Assembly (NCBI GenBank): GCA_029266455.1
Contig: JAQSWV010000019.1
Span: forward strand, 1 to 42,671
From: Nocardioidaceae bacterium
GTDB lineage: Bacteria; Actinomycetota; Actinomycetes; Propionibacteriales; Nocardioidaceae
Reading direction: 5' to 3'
Length of the DNA stretch: 42,671 nucleotides
In this document: one piece after another, positions 11,435 to 20,955 of the stretch
Numbering within the stretch: the stretch's first letter is position 1
Layout of the letters: every line of letters begins with the position of its first letter
Notes under the pieces: generated by a model
The model's input: only the letters and a program-made list of their open reading frames with translations
Database searches by the model: none
What the model was told of the DNA's origin: nothing
Made by a program: the position numbers and the translations under genes

Positions 11435-14400
11435 GTGACCCCACCCGCCAACAGCCTCGACAGCTCCTCGACCAGACCCGGCGGCGGCTGCCAGCCGAAC
11501 ACCCCGCACGGGGACCCGTCGACCACGGGCGTGTCGGGGCCACACATCCCCCGCACGAACAGGTACAGCACCCCGCCGAGCGACACGGCCGGGTCGTAGT
11601 CGGGCTGTCGCCAGCCGAGGTAGCGGTGCAGGGCCACGAGGTACAGCAGTGCCTGCAGCGGGTAGTGGGCGGCCAGCATGGCGTCGGCAAGCGCGTGCGG
11701 CCGGTAGTGCCAGGCGGTGAGCGGTTCGCCCGCGCCGGGCCAGGCGTCGCCGAGCCAGTTGGTCTTGTAGTCGGCCACGACGTACCGCGGTGCCGCAGCT
11801 CCGCTGCTCACGGGCGTTCCGGACAGCCGCAGCACCGCGTCGAGGCTCCCGGTCAGGTAGCCGCGCAGCCGCTGCGGCGGCAGCGCCTCCAGCAGGTCCG
11901 GGTAGGGGGCGAACGGGTCGTCGGGCCCGAGATGGCGGCGTAGCGTCTCGGCCATCGCCGTCAGCGTCGCCTCACCAGCCGCCGGCCTGTCCCCGCCCGC
12001 CAGCGGCAGCTCGAAGGCGAGCTCGCTCAGCCGGTCGCCCGGGCGGATGTCGGCCAGCCGAACGCCACCGGCGAGCGGGCCAAGCGGCGTCAGCATCGAG
12101 GGCAGCAGGGCGGGTCCGAGCACCTCCGGGTCGAGCGCACCTCCGCGCCGTTGCGAGAGCACCACGCGGGCACGCTCGGTCAGCTCGCTGGCCAGGTCGG
12201 GGGCGGTCGTGTCCGCATGCTCGAGCAGCTCGTGGACGACGATGCCGAAGGCCGCACCACTCGGGAGGTCGGCCATCGGTGAGGCGACAGCGCGGAGCTC
12301 GGACTCGGCCGCAGCACCGGCGGATGCACCGCTCCCGCCCCGGGAGGTCTGGTCCTCGGAGGAGCCCGCTGGCACGGCTTCGTCATCGAGCCGCCGCTCC
12401 TCCGGTTCGGCCGTGACCCCTGCCGCGGCCGCTGCGGCGACCTGCTGCTCGTGGACACCTGCCGTCAGCGCCGTGTAGGACAACCGTCGCCACGAGGTGT
12501 CGAGGGAACGGGAGAACCGCGCGGCAGACAACTGCGGCGGCCCGCCGGCGGGCGGCTGCCATACCAGCCCGGGCGCAGGATCTGCCGGCTCGGCCACGAT
12601 CGCGCCGCCGGACCCGGCCGCCAGGCCGGCCAGCCGGTCGCGGGCCTGCTCGTCAGTGGGCACGGGCACCCGCTGCTCCGGTTCGGCGCCCGGTGCCTGG
12701 TCTCCGAACAGCAGCCGGTGCAGAGGAGCGAAGTGGGTGTTGCGACCGGTCGGCGCCCACCAGGCGACGACCTGACACCTGGCACGAGTGAGCGCGACAT
12801 ACAGCATGCGTAGGTCCTCGCCAGCGTCTTCCTGGCGGTGGACATGCAGATTGTCCCGGTAGTGCGGGCCGCTGGGACCGCCGATGTCGATGGTGCGGGT
12901 GCCGTCACGGTGCAGCCGGAGCAGCTCGGGAGCGTCGTACTTGTGGCTGTCCCAGCCGAAGGGGACGTACACAATGGGGAACTCGAGGCCCTTGCTGCGG
13001 TGGTAGGTGACCACCTGCACGGCCTCGGCATCAGACTCGAGGCGCCGCACACGCTCCTCGCTGGGGTCGGTGGCGGCGTCGAGTATCCGGTGCTGCAACC
13101 ACTCCACCAGCGCAGCGGTGCCGAGCTGGCCCTCAACGGCGGCGACATGGAGCGCCTGGGCGATGTGGCGCAGATCGGTGAGCCGACGTTCGCCCGTGTC
13201 TGCCGACAGCATCCGCGCGGTGAGCTCGCCCTCTTCGGTCATCTGCTCGAGCAGCCCAGGAACGCCGCGCCGGGTCAGCACGTCAGCCCAGACGCGCAGC
13301 CGCGGGCCGAGTCGGTCGAGCGCCTCTTCACCCGCTTCGGCCAGCGTGCCCGCTGACCAGCCGAGAAAGCAGGTCAGCGCTGCGGTGCGCACTCGGGCGC
13401 CGCGAGGCTGCTCCAGCGCCTGAAGCAGGATCAGCCAGTCGCGGGCGATCTCGGTGCTGAACACGTTGGCGGCACCGGCGATCACCGCGGGGACGCCGAC
13501 CTTGACGAGCGACTCGCGGACCAGTGCCGCCTGGGAGTTGGTGTGCACCAACACGGCGAGGTGACGCGGCGCGACGGGTTCCCCGTGCAGGCGGGCGTCC
13601 CGATGCTCCTGGTCGGCGCGCGAGGCCCGGTCGAGATCCAGCCGCGCGCCCCCCGACAGCAGCCGGACCACGTCGCCGGCCAGGTCGGCGGCCACCACCT
13701 CCCGGGTGGGCGCGACCGCTGGCGAGCGATCCGGGTCGGTGCCGGTATGGGGGCGGGTGACCACGCGCAGGCGGATCGGCGTGTCCACCTGTGCCCCCGC
13801 CAGTCGACGACCATGGTGGGCCGCGTCGACGGGGTGGACGGTGATGCGGGGGTCACCGAGCGATGCCCCTCGAAAGATCTGCTGCAAGCCGCTCAGCAGC
13901 AGGTCGTCGCTGCGCCAGTTCCGCCCCAGCGTGGCACGAGTCGTGGCCGCCTCGGTCGCCGCGAGGTACGCGACCACGTCGCCGCCGCGGAAGGCGTAGA
14001 TCGCCTGCTTCGGATCGCCGATGAGGATCAGGGTCGTGTGCTGATGGAACGCCTTGCACAAGATGTCCCACTGGACCGGGTCGGTGTCCTGGAACTCGTC
14101 GACCAGCACGACGCGGTAGCGCGAGCGGACCCGCTGCCGAGCGGCCTCGCCCGTCTCGGAGTCGCTGAGCGCCGCTTGGAGCCGAGACAGCAGGTCGTCG
14201 AAGCCGATCAGCCGGCGCTGCCGCATGCGCCGCGCCACCTCCTTACGGGCCGCGCACGCCATGCGGAAGCGCTGGTCGGCGGACGTGCCGGGATCGGCAT
14301 CGGACGGAGTGAGCTGAGCCTGACTGTCCTGGACCGCCTGCCGGACGGTGCTCAGCGCCTCCGAGTAGCGCAGCGGAGGCTCGGGCGAGCCGGGCCGTCC

Positions 14401-14904
14401 GAACTTGCGCAGCCACAGGTCCCTGGCCACCTCCTCGATCACGTCGTCGACGCTGTCGACGAACGTGGCGTCGGGCTCGTAGTCGCCGGCCACCCCGAGG
14501 CCGCGGAGCATCTGCAGGCAGAACCCGTGAGTGGTCGTCAGGGTCGCGGCGTCGAAGTCAGCCAGCGCTCTTCTCAGTCGTCCGCGTCGCTGAATGACGT
14601 TGGCGTCCGTCCCGCCGGCTAGCAGCCGCAGCAGGTCGTCGTCGTGGCTGTCGCCACGCGCGTGCACAGGGTCGGCCAGCCCGTGCTCGGCGGACACCAG
14701 CCGCTCGCGAACGCGCTCGCGCAGCTCCTGGGTGGCCATCCGGCCGAAGGTCACCAGCATGAGCTCGTGCAGCTCTGCCCGGCCCTCGGCGACGTAACGG
14801 GTGGCCAGAGCAGCGATCGTGAACGTCTTGCCGGTGCCGGCACTGGCCTCCAGCACCGTGGTGCCGCTGGGCAGCGTGCCGCAGATGTCGAAGTCATCCC
14901 TCAT
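11431..14904 (-). CDS. recB: RecBCD enzyme, beta subunit (3'-5' helicase/nuclease)
   Basis: 1157 residues. RecB is the 3'-5' SF1A helicase and the only nuclease of the complex. Walker A LEASAGTGKTFTIAAL is at about 19-34, followed by VLVDEFQDTDPVQW (Walker B) and GDPKQAIYAFRGGD. The C-terminal nuclease domain keeps its catalytic residues: HELLEH, GSLDAVL and VADYKTNWLG, so nuclease activity should be intact. The start is the ATG at 14904, overlapping the recC stop (ATGA), and its own stop overlaps recD. An Ala/Gly/Ser-rich unconserved linker separates helicase and nuclease parts. Function in double-strand break repair and degradation of foreign linear DNA is known for the family. Confidence 0.95.
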   Translation of the reverse strand: MRDDFDICGTLPSGTTVLEASAGTGKTFTIAALATRYVAEGRAELHELMLVTFGRMATQELRERVRERLVSAEHGLADPVHARGDSHDDDLLRLLAGGTDANVIQRRGRLRRALADFDAATLTTTHGFCLQMLRGLGVAGDYEPDATFVDSVDDVIEEVARDLWLRKFGRPGSPEPPLRYSEALSTVRQAVQDSQAQLTPSDADPGTSADQRFRMACAARKEVARRMRQRRLIGFDDLLSRLQAALSDSETGEAARQRVRSRYRVVLVDEFQDTDPVQWDILCKAFHQHTTLILIGDPKQAIYAFRGGDVVAYLAATEAATTRATLGRNWRSDDLLLSGLQQIFRGASLGDPRITVHPVDAAHHGRRLAGAQVDTPIRLRVVTRPHTGTDPDRSPAVAPTREVVAADLAGDVVRLLSGGARLDLDRASRADQEHRDARLHGEPVAPRHLAVLVHTNSQAALVRESLVKVGVPAVIAGAANVFSTEIARDWLILLQALEQPRGARVRTAALTCFLGWSAGTLAEAGEEALDRLGPRLRVWADVLTRRGVPGLLEQMTEEGELTARMLSADTGERRLTDLRHIAQALHVAAVEGQLGTAALVEWLQHRILDAATDPSEERVRRLESDAEAVQVVTYHRSKGLEFPIVYVPFGWDSHKYDAPELLRLHRDGTRTIDIGGPSGPHYRDNLHVHRQEDAGEDLRMLYVALTRARCQVVAWWAPTGRNTHFAPLHRLLFGDQAPGAEPEQRVPVPTDEQARDRLAGLAAGSGGAIVAEPADPAPGLVWQPPAGGPPQLSAARFSRSLDTSWRRLSYTALTAGVHEQQVAAAAAAGVTAEPEERRLDDEAVPAGSSEDQTSRGGSGASAGAAAESELRAVASPMADLPSGAAFGIVVHELLEHADTTAPDLASELTERARVVLSQRRGGALDPEVLGPALLPSMLTPLGPLAGGVRLADIRPGDRLSELAFELPLAGGDRPAAGEATLTAMAETLRRHLGPDDPFAPYPDLLEALPPQRLRGYLTGSLDAVLRLSGTPVSSGAAAPRYVVADYKTNWLGDAWPGAGEPLTAWHYRPHALADAMLAAHYPLQALLYLVALHRYLGWRQPDYDPAVSLGGVLYLFVRGMCGPDTPVVDGSPCGVFGWQPPPGLVEELSRLLAGGVT

Positions 14905-17900
14905 GGCCTGTCTACCGCCTCGGCGCCGAGCATCGGGAACCAGAGGCGGCACGCAAGAGCCCCGAACCGGCTGGTCTCGGTGCTCCCGTCCGCCAGCTCC
15001 GCCGGCGGAGGCGGGCTCTCCAGTAGTCGCTCGAGCGCAGCCCTCTCGCCCCACACCCGCAGGTGATAGCGATCCCTGCCGTCGCCGTAGTCCCCGTCCC
15101 ACTTGACCCGGGCGGCTTCCAGTGCGCGTGCCTCCGTCGTGCCGCGGAGCCGCAGGCGGGCGTACTCGCACGACGTCGCCACCGGCAGCGGGAGCGGCTC
15201 GGCCAGCCCCCGCCGGTACAGGTCGACCAGCTCGCCGAGCACGGTCGTGGCCTGGTGCCCGGACAACCCGCCCATGGTCGAGCGGCAGACGCCCGTGCCA
15301 CGTGGGGGGCGTCCCAGCGTCGTCGCCTGCCACGAGGTGTCCGGCTCGGCGGCCGCGAGCGCCAGCAGCTGGGCCCATGCCCGCACCCGGTGCTTGGGGC
15401 CGAGTCGCGAGTAGACAGATCGCACGAGCCGGTGGCCGTGCACGTCCCCCACGGTGCCGGTGAGCGCCGTGCCCGAGGGCAGTGTCACCGAGATGTCGTG
15501 GCTGGTCGGCCTACGGTCGGTGCGGACCTGTGCCGTGGCCGCGACCAGCGGCTCGGCGGACTGCTCGACCGCGGCCAGTGCCCGCACGCCGATGGCGCCC
15601 GGAGGGAGCACGCCGCGACGCCACTCCGCCGCACCGCAGCGCTCCGGGTCGTGCCCGGCCAGCCGCGACGTCAGCCACCGGTCGCCGACATTCCACTGCC
15701 GCAGCCCTTCGAGGTCGACAGCGAGCGCCTCGTCGAGCTCGTCGCCCTCCTCGGCCACCAGAATGTTCAACCGGCGGCGGAGGAACCCGCGCACGGGGTG
15801 CTCGAGGAAGTACAGCAGGTCGTCCAGCTCGACCTGGTCCGCAGCATCAGTACGGTCCGGAATCGGAACCGGCCCGCTCAGGAATGGCTTGTGCGGGTGC
15901 CGGGGCTGGGCTGCCGCCCGCGCCCCGGCGAGCGAGGCGCGGTCGAAGCTGAACGGCCCGTCCGCGCCGAGTGCACCTGCGGTGAAGTTGCGGGCGTCGA
16001 AGGGCTGCAGCGGGTGCCGGCACACCACCTGGTCACGCGCCCTGCTCCCGTCCGCCGTGCGCACGGTGGCGTCGACCACGTCGAGGATCTCGCCGACCGG
16101 CACGGCAGCGGGGCGAGTGACGTTGGTGCGCTCGTCGGCACCGGTGTACAGCACGACCAGGTGCTCGGTCGCGGCGAGGATCGCGTCCAGCAGCAGCTGC
16201 CGGTCCTCGCTACGGCGGTCGCGCTCGCCCACGCGCGGGTCGCGGGCAAGTACGTCATCACCGTCGATTCCCGTCGAGCGCGGGAACGCGCCGTCGTCGA
16301 GACCGAGCAGGCAGATCACGCGGTGCGGCACCGACCGCATCGGCACCATGGAGCACACGGTCAGGTTGCCGGTGCGGAACCCGGCCCTGGTCGGTCGCCC
16401 CTGCAGCCGGTCGGCCAGCAGGGCGCGGACGTCGGCCAGGGACAGCGCGACTGGTTCGTCCCCGGCCGTCTCGGCGACCTCGTCCAGCTGCCTGCGGGCC
16501 TGGCTGAGCTGCCAGGCGTCGGCGGTGGAGACCGTGGTCAGCGAGTCCAGGGCCCCGGACAGAGCAGCGAGCCAGTCAGTCAGCGACTGGTCGTCGCGCA
16601 GCGAGTCGAGCGTGGCCGTCAGTCGATCCACCAGCTCGGCCAGCCGGCCGGCGAGGTCGATGTCACCCGAGTCGATGTCATCGAGCGGCAGCGCGAGGCC
16701 GACCCAGCGCAGGTCGTCCTCGGACATGGCGGCGCCCAGCAGCAGGCGGTCGAGCCCCGCCGCCCAGGTGTTCTGACCGAGGCACTCCAGGCGGTACGGC
16801 GCGCGGTGGGCGGCGTCGAGTCCCCAGCGGGTGCCCGATGCAGCCACCCACTCGCGCAGTCGCTCCAGCGACTCGTCGTCGAACCGGAACCGCCGCCGCA
16901 CCGGCGGGAGCGCGGCCAGGTCGAGTACCTGCGATGCCGTGACCCGGGCGTCGGCCAGCTCGAGAACTCGAGCCAGCGTGGCCAGAACGGGGTTCGTCTG
17001 GCGCAGCGACCGGTCGGCCAGGCGGACCCGCAACCGGTGACCGGGGTGCTGGGCCGGGTCGACGTCCTCGGTGGAGCCCAGACCGAAGGTCGCCGAGATC
17101 AGCGGGGCGTAGATCTCGATGTCGGGGCACATCACCAGCACATCGCGCGGCTCGAGGGTCGCGTCGGCGGCAAGCAGGCCCAGCAGCACCTCGCGGAGCA
17201 CCTCCACCTGGCGCGCGCGACCGTGACAGGCGTGGACCTGCAGGCTGCGGTCGCCGGCCGCCAGGAGTGCGCGCCGGTCGGCGGCCTCGCCGAGCGGCAC
17301 ACCCGGCGGTGACGTGTTGCTGCGAAGCGCGTCCTGCAAGCGGCCGAGAAGGGTGTCGGGCGGCTCGGTCAGCGGATGGTAGGCGTGCGAGACGGCTGCC
17401 TCGGTGGTCGACAGCACGAGCTGCATCTCCCGGGCGTCGCGGCCGAGCGACGACAGCAGCGGGTGCGACGCGGCGCCGGCCGTCGGGTCGTCGCGCCGGA
17501 GCGGCCGCTCGCCGCCCACCTCTGCCACCGCGTTCCACAGCTCGGCCGAGGGGTGCGGCAGCCACAGGTGCACGTCGCGGTGCTCGGCCAGCGCCGCCAG
17601 CACTGCCACCTGGTCGGTGGTCAGCCGGGTGGGACCGAACAGCGACACCCGACCCGGCAGTCCACTGCACGACGGGTCGGCACGCAGCGCTGCGCAGGCG
17701 GCGTCGAGACGCTCGGCCGGGCTGGGCACCCCGATCCGCTGCCGGAGCCGGCGCCACAGCTCGGGCTGCCAGCTGAGGTCGGCAGGGATCGGTCCGCCGA
17801 GACCATCGGAGTCGACGCCGCGGACCCAGTCGCCCAGCATCGCCGGCCGGTGGGCGGCGTAGGCGTCGAACAGGTCGGTGAGGTGGCGCGCAGCGATGAA

Positions 17901-18332
17901 CCGCCGCCCGTGCCCCTGACCGAGGTGCCGGCCGAGCGGCGCGAGCCAGGCCTCGGTGGCCGAGGCGTCGATGACGTCGAGCACCGACCACAGCGCGCGG
18001 CCGGCACGCCACGGGTCCGCGGCAGGGTCGACGCCGCTGCCGGCGGCGATCGCATCGGCCACCAGGCGCGACGGCCAGGGGAACACGACGTTGGCGCAGA
18101 CACCGGCCCCGTCGCTGACCCCGTCGCTGCCCCCGTCGCTGCCCCCGTCGCTGGCCCCGTCGACGCCAGCGCCGAGCCGGTGCGAGAGCCGCTGGGTGAG
18201 CCAGCGCTCCACACCGCGGGCGGGCACCGCGACGACGTCCGGTGCGAACACGTCGACCGCGTCGGTGGACAGCACGTCGGCCAATGCCTCCACCAGAGCG
18301 TCTGCGCGCTCCGACCGGTGCAGGTGCAGCAC
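14901..18332 (-). CDS. recC: RecBCD enzyme, gamma subunit
   Basis: 1143 residues. RecC holds the complex together and reads Chi in the studied enzymes; it resembles an SF1 helicase with degraded catalytic motifs. Recognisable segments are the N-terminal MLHLHRSERADALVEALAD, VPARGVERWL, the LFGPTRL region, VCSMVPMRSVPHRVICLLGLDDGAFPR and a RecC C-terminal nuclease-like fold near the end. The start is GTG at 18332 with a strong GGAGGG site. An Asp-Gly-Gly-Ser type low-complexity insert occurs near residues 58-75. First gene of the operon; its stop overlaps recB. Confidence 0.94.
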   Translation of the reverse strand: MLHLHRSERADALVEALADVLSTDAVDVFAPDVVAVPARGVERWLTQRLSHRLGAGVDGASDGGSDGGSDGVSDGAGVCANVVFPWPSRLVADAIAAGSGVDPAADPWRAGRALWSVLDVIDASATEAWLAPLGRHLGQGHGRRFIAARHLTDLFDAYAAHRPAMLGDWVRGVDSDGLGGPIPADLSWQPELWRRLRQRIGVPSPAERLDAACAALRADPSCSGLPGRVSLFGPTRLTTDQVAVLAALAEHRDVHLWLPHPSAELWNAVAEVGGERPLRRDDPTAGAASHPLLSSLGRDAREMQLVLSTTEAAVSHAYHPLTEPPDTLLGRLQDALRSNTSPPGVPLGEAADRRALLAAGDRSLQVHACHGRARQVEVLREVLLGLLAADATLEPRDVLVMCPDIEIYAPLISATFGLGSTEDVDPAQHPGHRLRVRLADRSLRQTNPVLATLARVLELADARVTASQVLDLAALPPVRRRFRFDDESLERLREWVAASGTRWGLDAAHRAPYRLECLGQNTWAAGLDRLLLGAAMSEDDLRWVGLALPLDDIDSGDIDLAGRLAELVDRLTATLDSLRDDQSLTDWLAALSGALDSLTTVSTADAWQLSQARRQLDEVAETAGDEPVALSLADVRALLADRLQGRPTRAGFRTGNLTVCSMVPMRSVPHRVICLLGLDDGAFPRSTGIDGDDVLARDPRVGERDRRSEDRQLLLDAILAATEHLVVLYTGADERTNVTRPAAVPVGEILDVVDATVRTADGSRARDQVVCRHPLQPFDARNFTAGALGADGPFSFDRASLAGARAAAQPRHPHKPFLSGPVPIPDRTDAADQVELDDLLYFLEHPVRGFLRRRLNILVAEEGDELDEALAVDLEGLRQWNVGDRWLTSRLAGHDPERCGAAEWRRGVLPPGAIGVRALAAVEQSAEPLVAATAQVRTDRRPTSHDISVTLPSGTALTGTVGDVHGHRLVRSVYSRLGPKHRVRAWAQLLALAAAEPDTSWQATTLGRPPRGTGVCRSTMGGLSGHQATTVLGELVDLYRRGLAEPLPLPVATSCEYARLRLRGTTEARALEAARVKWDGDYGDGRDRYHLRVWGERAALERLLESPPPPAELADGSTETSRFGALACRLWFPMLGAEAVDRP
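18113..18162 (-). repeat. 12-nt coding repeat in recC
   Basis: Four imperfect 12-nt units of the GACGGGG-type encode (S)DGAS-DGGS-DGGS-DGVS in an N-terminal surface loop of RecC. The frame is kept. It looks like slippage expansion in a non-essential loop. Confidence 0.75.
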
Positions 18333-18456
18333 CGTCAGCCCTCCGTGCCGAGACGGTCGCGCCTCGCGGGCGGCACCCGGCCCCCGGTCCTCGGCGTTGT
18401 CGCGACCCTAACCGGAGTCCCCGACACTGCCCTCGAACCGTGCCGGGCGATGAGCG

Positions 18457-19197
18457 ATGCTGGCCGGGATGGAGCCGGTGACCGCGGTCGTGCGCGACGT
18501 CTGGGACCGGGCCATGGCCGTGCAGCCGGCGCCGTCCCCGGGCGTGGTCGCGCTGACCGCCCTGGCGGCCGCGATGCTCGTCCTCGCACCGGGGGCATGG
18601 CCGGTGTCCCGACACGTGGTGACCATCGTGCACGAGGGCGCCCACGGGCTGGCCGCCTGGGCGACGGGACGGCAGCTGACCGGCATCCGGCTGCACTCGG
18701 ACACCTCCGGGGTGACGGTGTCGCGCGGCCGGCCCCGGGGGGCGGGGATGGTGCTGACCGCCGCTGCGGGTTATCTGGGACCCGCCGGCTTGGGGCTGCT
18801 GGCCGTGTGGCTGCTCGGGGTGGGCCGCGCTGTCGGACTGCTGTGGGTGCTCCTGCTGTTGCTGACCCTGCTGCTCGTGCAGATCCGCAACTGGTTCGGC
18901 CTGTGGTCGGTGCTGGTCAGCGCCGTTGCCGTCTTCGCCGTGTCGTGGTGGTTGCCGCCCGGCTCGCAGTCCGCGTTCGCCTACCTGGTGGCGTGGTTCC
19001 TCCTGCTGGCGGCACCGCGGCCGGTGCTCGAGCTGGCCGCGCAGCGCTGGCGCCACGGCGTGTCCGACTCCGACGCCGACCAGCTGGCTCGGCTCACGGG
19101 GTTGCCGGCGCCGCTGTGGGTCGGGGTGTTCCTGGTCGGTACCGGCGGCGCACTGTGCCTCGGCGCATGGGTGCTGCTCTCCGCCGCTCTGCGCTGA
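18457..19197 (+). CDS. M50-like membrane metalloprotease
   Basis: 246 residues with five or more hydrophobic segments. The zinc motif HEGAH (residues 59-63) lies in the second hydrophobic stretch (VVTIVHEGAHGLAAWATG), and an NWFGLW segment resembles the third-ligand region of M50B-type proteases. Homologues are annotated as M50 family metallopeptidases of unknown substrate in actinobacteria. ATG 18457 or ATG 18469 could be the start; neither has a strong ribosome site. It is divergent from recC and converges with the monooxygenase gene. Regulated intramembrane proteolysis would be the family role, but no partner sigma or anti-sigma gene is adjacent. Confidence 0.78.
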   Translation: MLAGMEPVTAVVRDVWDRAMAVQPAPSPGVVALTALAAAMLVLAPGAWPVSRHVVTIVHEGAHGLAAWATGRQLTGIRLHSDTSGVTVSRGRPRGAGMVLTAAAGYLGPAGLGLLAVWLLGVGRAVGLLWVLLLLLTLLLVQIRNWFGLWSVLVSAVAVFAVSWWLPPGSQSAFAYLVAWFLLLAAPRPVLELAAQRWRHGVSDSDADQLARLTGLPAPLWVGVFLVGTGGALCLGAWVLLSAALR

Positions 19198-19242
19198 GCC
19201 GGCTGGGTCCCGGACGGACATGGGCTCTGCGCCCGCTGGTCG

Positions 19243-19575
19243 TCAGCCCTGCTTCGGCACCGCCATCTCGGCCAGCGGCGACCAGTCGTCCTGCGGAACC
19301 GTCGCGTTCACGACGGTCGGCGTCGCGGCGAGGTACGCGGGGAGCCGCTGCTGGGCCAGCGTGACGTGCTGCGACTGCACGTGCTCGGCCCCTGCTGCCT
19401 CGTCGCGGAAGGCCTCCACCAGCACGTACGTCGCCGGGTCGTCGATGCTGCGTGACCACTCGAACCACAGGCAGCCGGGCTCGCTGCGAGTGGCCTGGGT
19501 GAACTCCGCGGACAGATCGGGCCACGCGTCCGCGTGCTCGGGCAGGACCGGGAACTTCGCGGCGATGAGGATCAT
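19243..19575 (-). CDS. Antibiotic biosynthesis monooxygenase (ABM) domain protein
   Basis: A 110-residue single-domain protein of the dimeric alpha-beta barrel ABM family (quinol monooxygenase YgiN-like). Typical pattern: ILIAAKFPVLPEHADAW, then SEPGCLWFEWSRSIDDPATYVLVEAFRDEAA and a QSQHVTLAQQRLPAYL helix with the conserved His. Members act as small cofactor-free oxygenases or as stress proteins; the substrate is unknown. The start is ATG at 19575. It stands alone between convergent and divergent neighbours. Confidence 0.82.
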   Translation of the reverse strand: MILIAAKFPVLPEHADAWPDLSAEFTQATRSEPGCLWFEWSRSIDDPATYVLVEAFRDEAAGAEHVQSQHVTLAQQRLPAYLAATPTVVNATVPQDDWSPLAEMAVPKQG

Positions 19576-19696
19576 GGCGGCGATCCTGGCTCAGTGCCGT
19601 CGCGGGTGCCAGTCCACGCCGGTGTGCGCTCGGGGCAGGCGCCCTCACCCGTTCTCCCTGGCTGGATGCTCCCTCGGCTGCTCTAGGGTCAGCGGC

Positions 19697-20425
19697 GTGG
19701 GCGCGCGCGAGCTGATCCTGGTCCGGCACGGGGAGAGCCAGGGCAACGTCGCGGCCGCGGATGCCCACGACAAGGACCTGGAGGCCATCGAGATCGACGA
19801 GCGCGACGCCGACGTCGAGCTCTCCGGCGGCGGCCGCGACCAGGCCCGCGCGCTCGGCCTGGCGCTGGCCGCCTCGGCCGACGACGAGCGCCCCGACGTG
19901 GTGTGGTGCTCGCCGTACGTCCGGGCGCTGCAGACGGCGCGTATCGCGCTGGAAGCGGCCGACCTGGAGCTGCCGGTCCGGGTCGACGAACGGCTCCGCG
20001 ACCGCGAGCTGGGAGTCCTGGACCGGCTCACGTTCACCGGCGTGCAGGCGAGGCACCCGGAGGAGGCCGAGCTGCGAAAGCGGCTCGGGAAGTTCTACCA
20101 CCGTCCCTCCGGCGGGGAGTCGTGGGCGGATGTGGCCCTCCGGCTGCGCTCGGTGCTCGCCGACCTCGACCGCGCCGAGGACGGCCGGCGGGTGCTGGTG
20201 GTGTGCCACGACGCGGTGGTGATGCTGATCCGCTATGTGTGCGAGCAGATGACCGAGGCCCAGATCCTCGAGACGGAGTCCGAGCCGGTGCGCAACGTGT
20301 CGATCACCCGGCTCTCGCGCGCGTCCGACGTCGCGCCCTGGGAGCTGACCGGCTTCAACGACGTGTCTCATCTCGAGAAGGAGCCGACCCCCGTGACCCA
20401 GCACCCCGGGCTGCGGCGCACCTGA
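19697..20425 (+). CDS. Histidine phosphatase family protein
   Basis: 242 residues of the phosphoglycerate-mutase-like histidine phosphatase superfamily. The catalytic RHG motif is at the N-terminus (LILVRHGESQGN), followed by SPYVRALQTA, the conserved RELGVLDRL region, GESWADV and the second catalytic His in VLVVCHDAVVML. The start is GTG at 19697 with AGGG upstream; a long in-frame open frame further upstream covers the antisense of the monooxygenase gene and is not coding. The unusually long segment after RHGES (DAHDKDLEAIEIDERDAD) is typical of one actinobacterial subfamily. Substrate unknown. Confidence 0.88.
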   Translation: MGARELILVRHGESQGNVAAADAHDKDLEAIEIDERDADVELSGGGRDQARALGLALAASADDERPDVVWCSPYVRALQTARIALEAADLELPVRVDERLRDRELGVLDRLTFTGVQARHPEEAELRKRLGKFYHRPSGGESWADVALRLRSVLADLDRAEDGRRVLVVCHDAVVMLIRYVCEQMTEAQILETESEPVRNVSITRLSRASDVAPWELTGFNDVSHLEKEPTPVTQHPGLRRT

Positions 20426-20455
20426 GCCGTGCCGGAGCGCGGTCCGACCGGCCGG

Positions 20456-20875
20456 TCAGCTCCGTGCCTGACGCGTCTGGCGCCGGTTCTCCTTCTGGAT
20501 GGCCTCCACCAGCTCGGACTTGCTCATCCGCGAACGGCCGGGAACGCCGAGCCGTCGGGCCACCTCCTGCAGGTGCGTCTTGGACGCGTTGGCGTCCACG
20601 CCCTCGGCCGTGCCGGCGTCGGTATCGCGCCCGCCGGCTGCCTTCGCGTCGGACGGGCCCTTGCCGTCCTTGCGCTCCCAGTGGTCGCCCACCTTCTCGT
20701 GGGTGTGCTTGAGCGCGGAGTACGCGGTGCGGTTGGCGCGCTCGCCCTCGCCGTACGTGTCGGCCGCCGAGTCGTGCGCTTTGGCGAACGTGCGCTGTGC
20801 CTTCGCGCCCGAGCGCTGCAACGTGCTGGGAAGCTCGTCCTGTCTGGCGGTGCCGTCCTTCTTCGTCTTGGGCAT
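20456..20875 (-). CDS. ChaB-domain protein with C-terminal Rho_N-like motif
   Basis: 139 residues. The first part (DELPSTLQRSGAKAQRTFAKAHDSA to WERKDGKGPSD) matches the ChaB domain. The C-terminus (THLQEVARRLGVPGRSRMSKSELVEAIQKENRR) is a Rho N-terminal/SAP-like helical motif that often binds nucleic acid. The protein is highly charged. The ATG at 20875 has AGAGGAA upstream. ChaB was named as a cation-transport regulator in E. coli, but actinobacterial fusions with Rho_N are uncharacterised. It lies 80 nt downstream of the phospholipase-D-like gene on the same strand. Confidence 0.85.
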   Translation of the reverse strand: MPKTKKDGTARQDELPSTLQRSGAKAQRTFAKAHDSAADTYGEGERANRTAYSALKHTHEKVGDHWERKDGKGPSDAKAAGGRDTDAGTAEGVDANASKTHLQEVARRLGVPGRSRMSKSELVEAIQKENRRQTRQARS

Positions 20876-20955
20876 GGTCGTTCCTCTCGTGCGGGCGACG
20901 CCCATTGTCCCCGACCTCTCGACGTCACCCCACCCGCCTGCGCTTGGCACCGCGC

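Noticed and set aside
15063-17312. A 749-codon open frame on the plus strand
   Set aside because: It is antisense to recC; high GC keeps the frame open, and no domains are present.
16678-19221. An 847-codon minus-strand frame across recC and the M50 gene
   Set aside because: It overlaps two well-supported genes in other frames and has Arg/Pro/Gly-biased composition.
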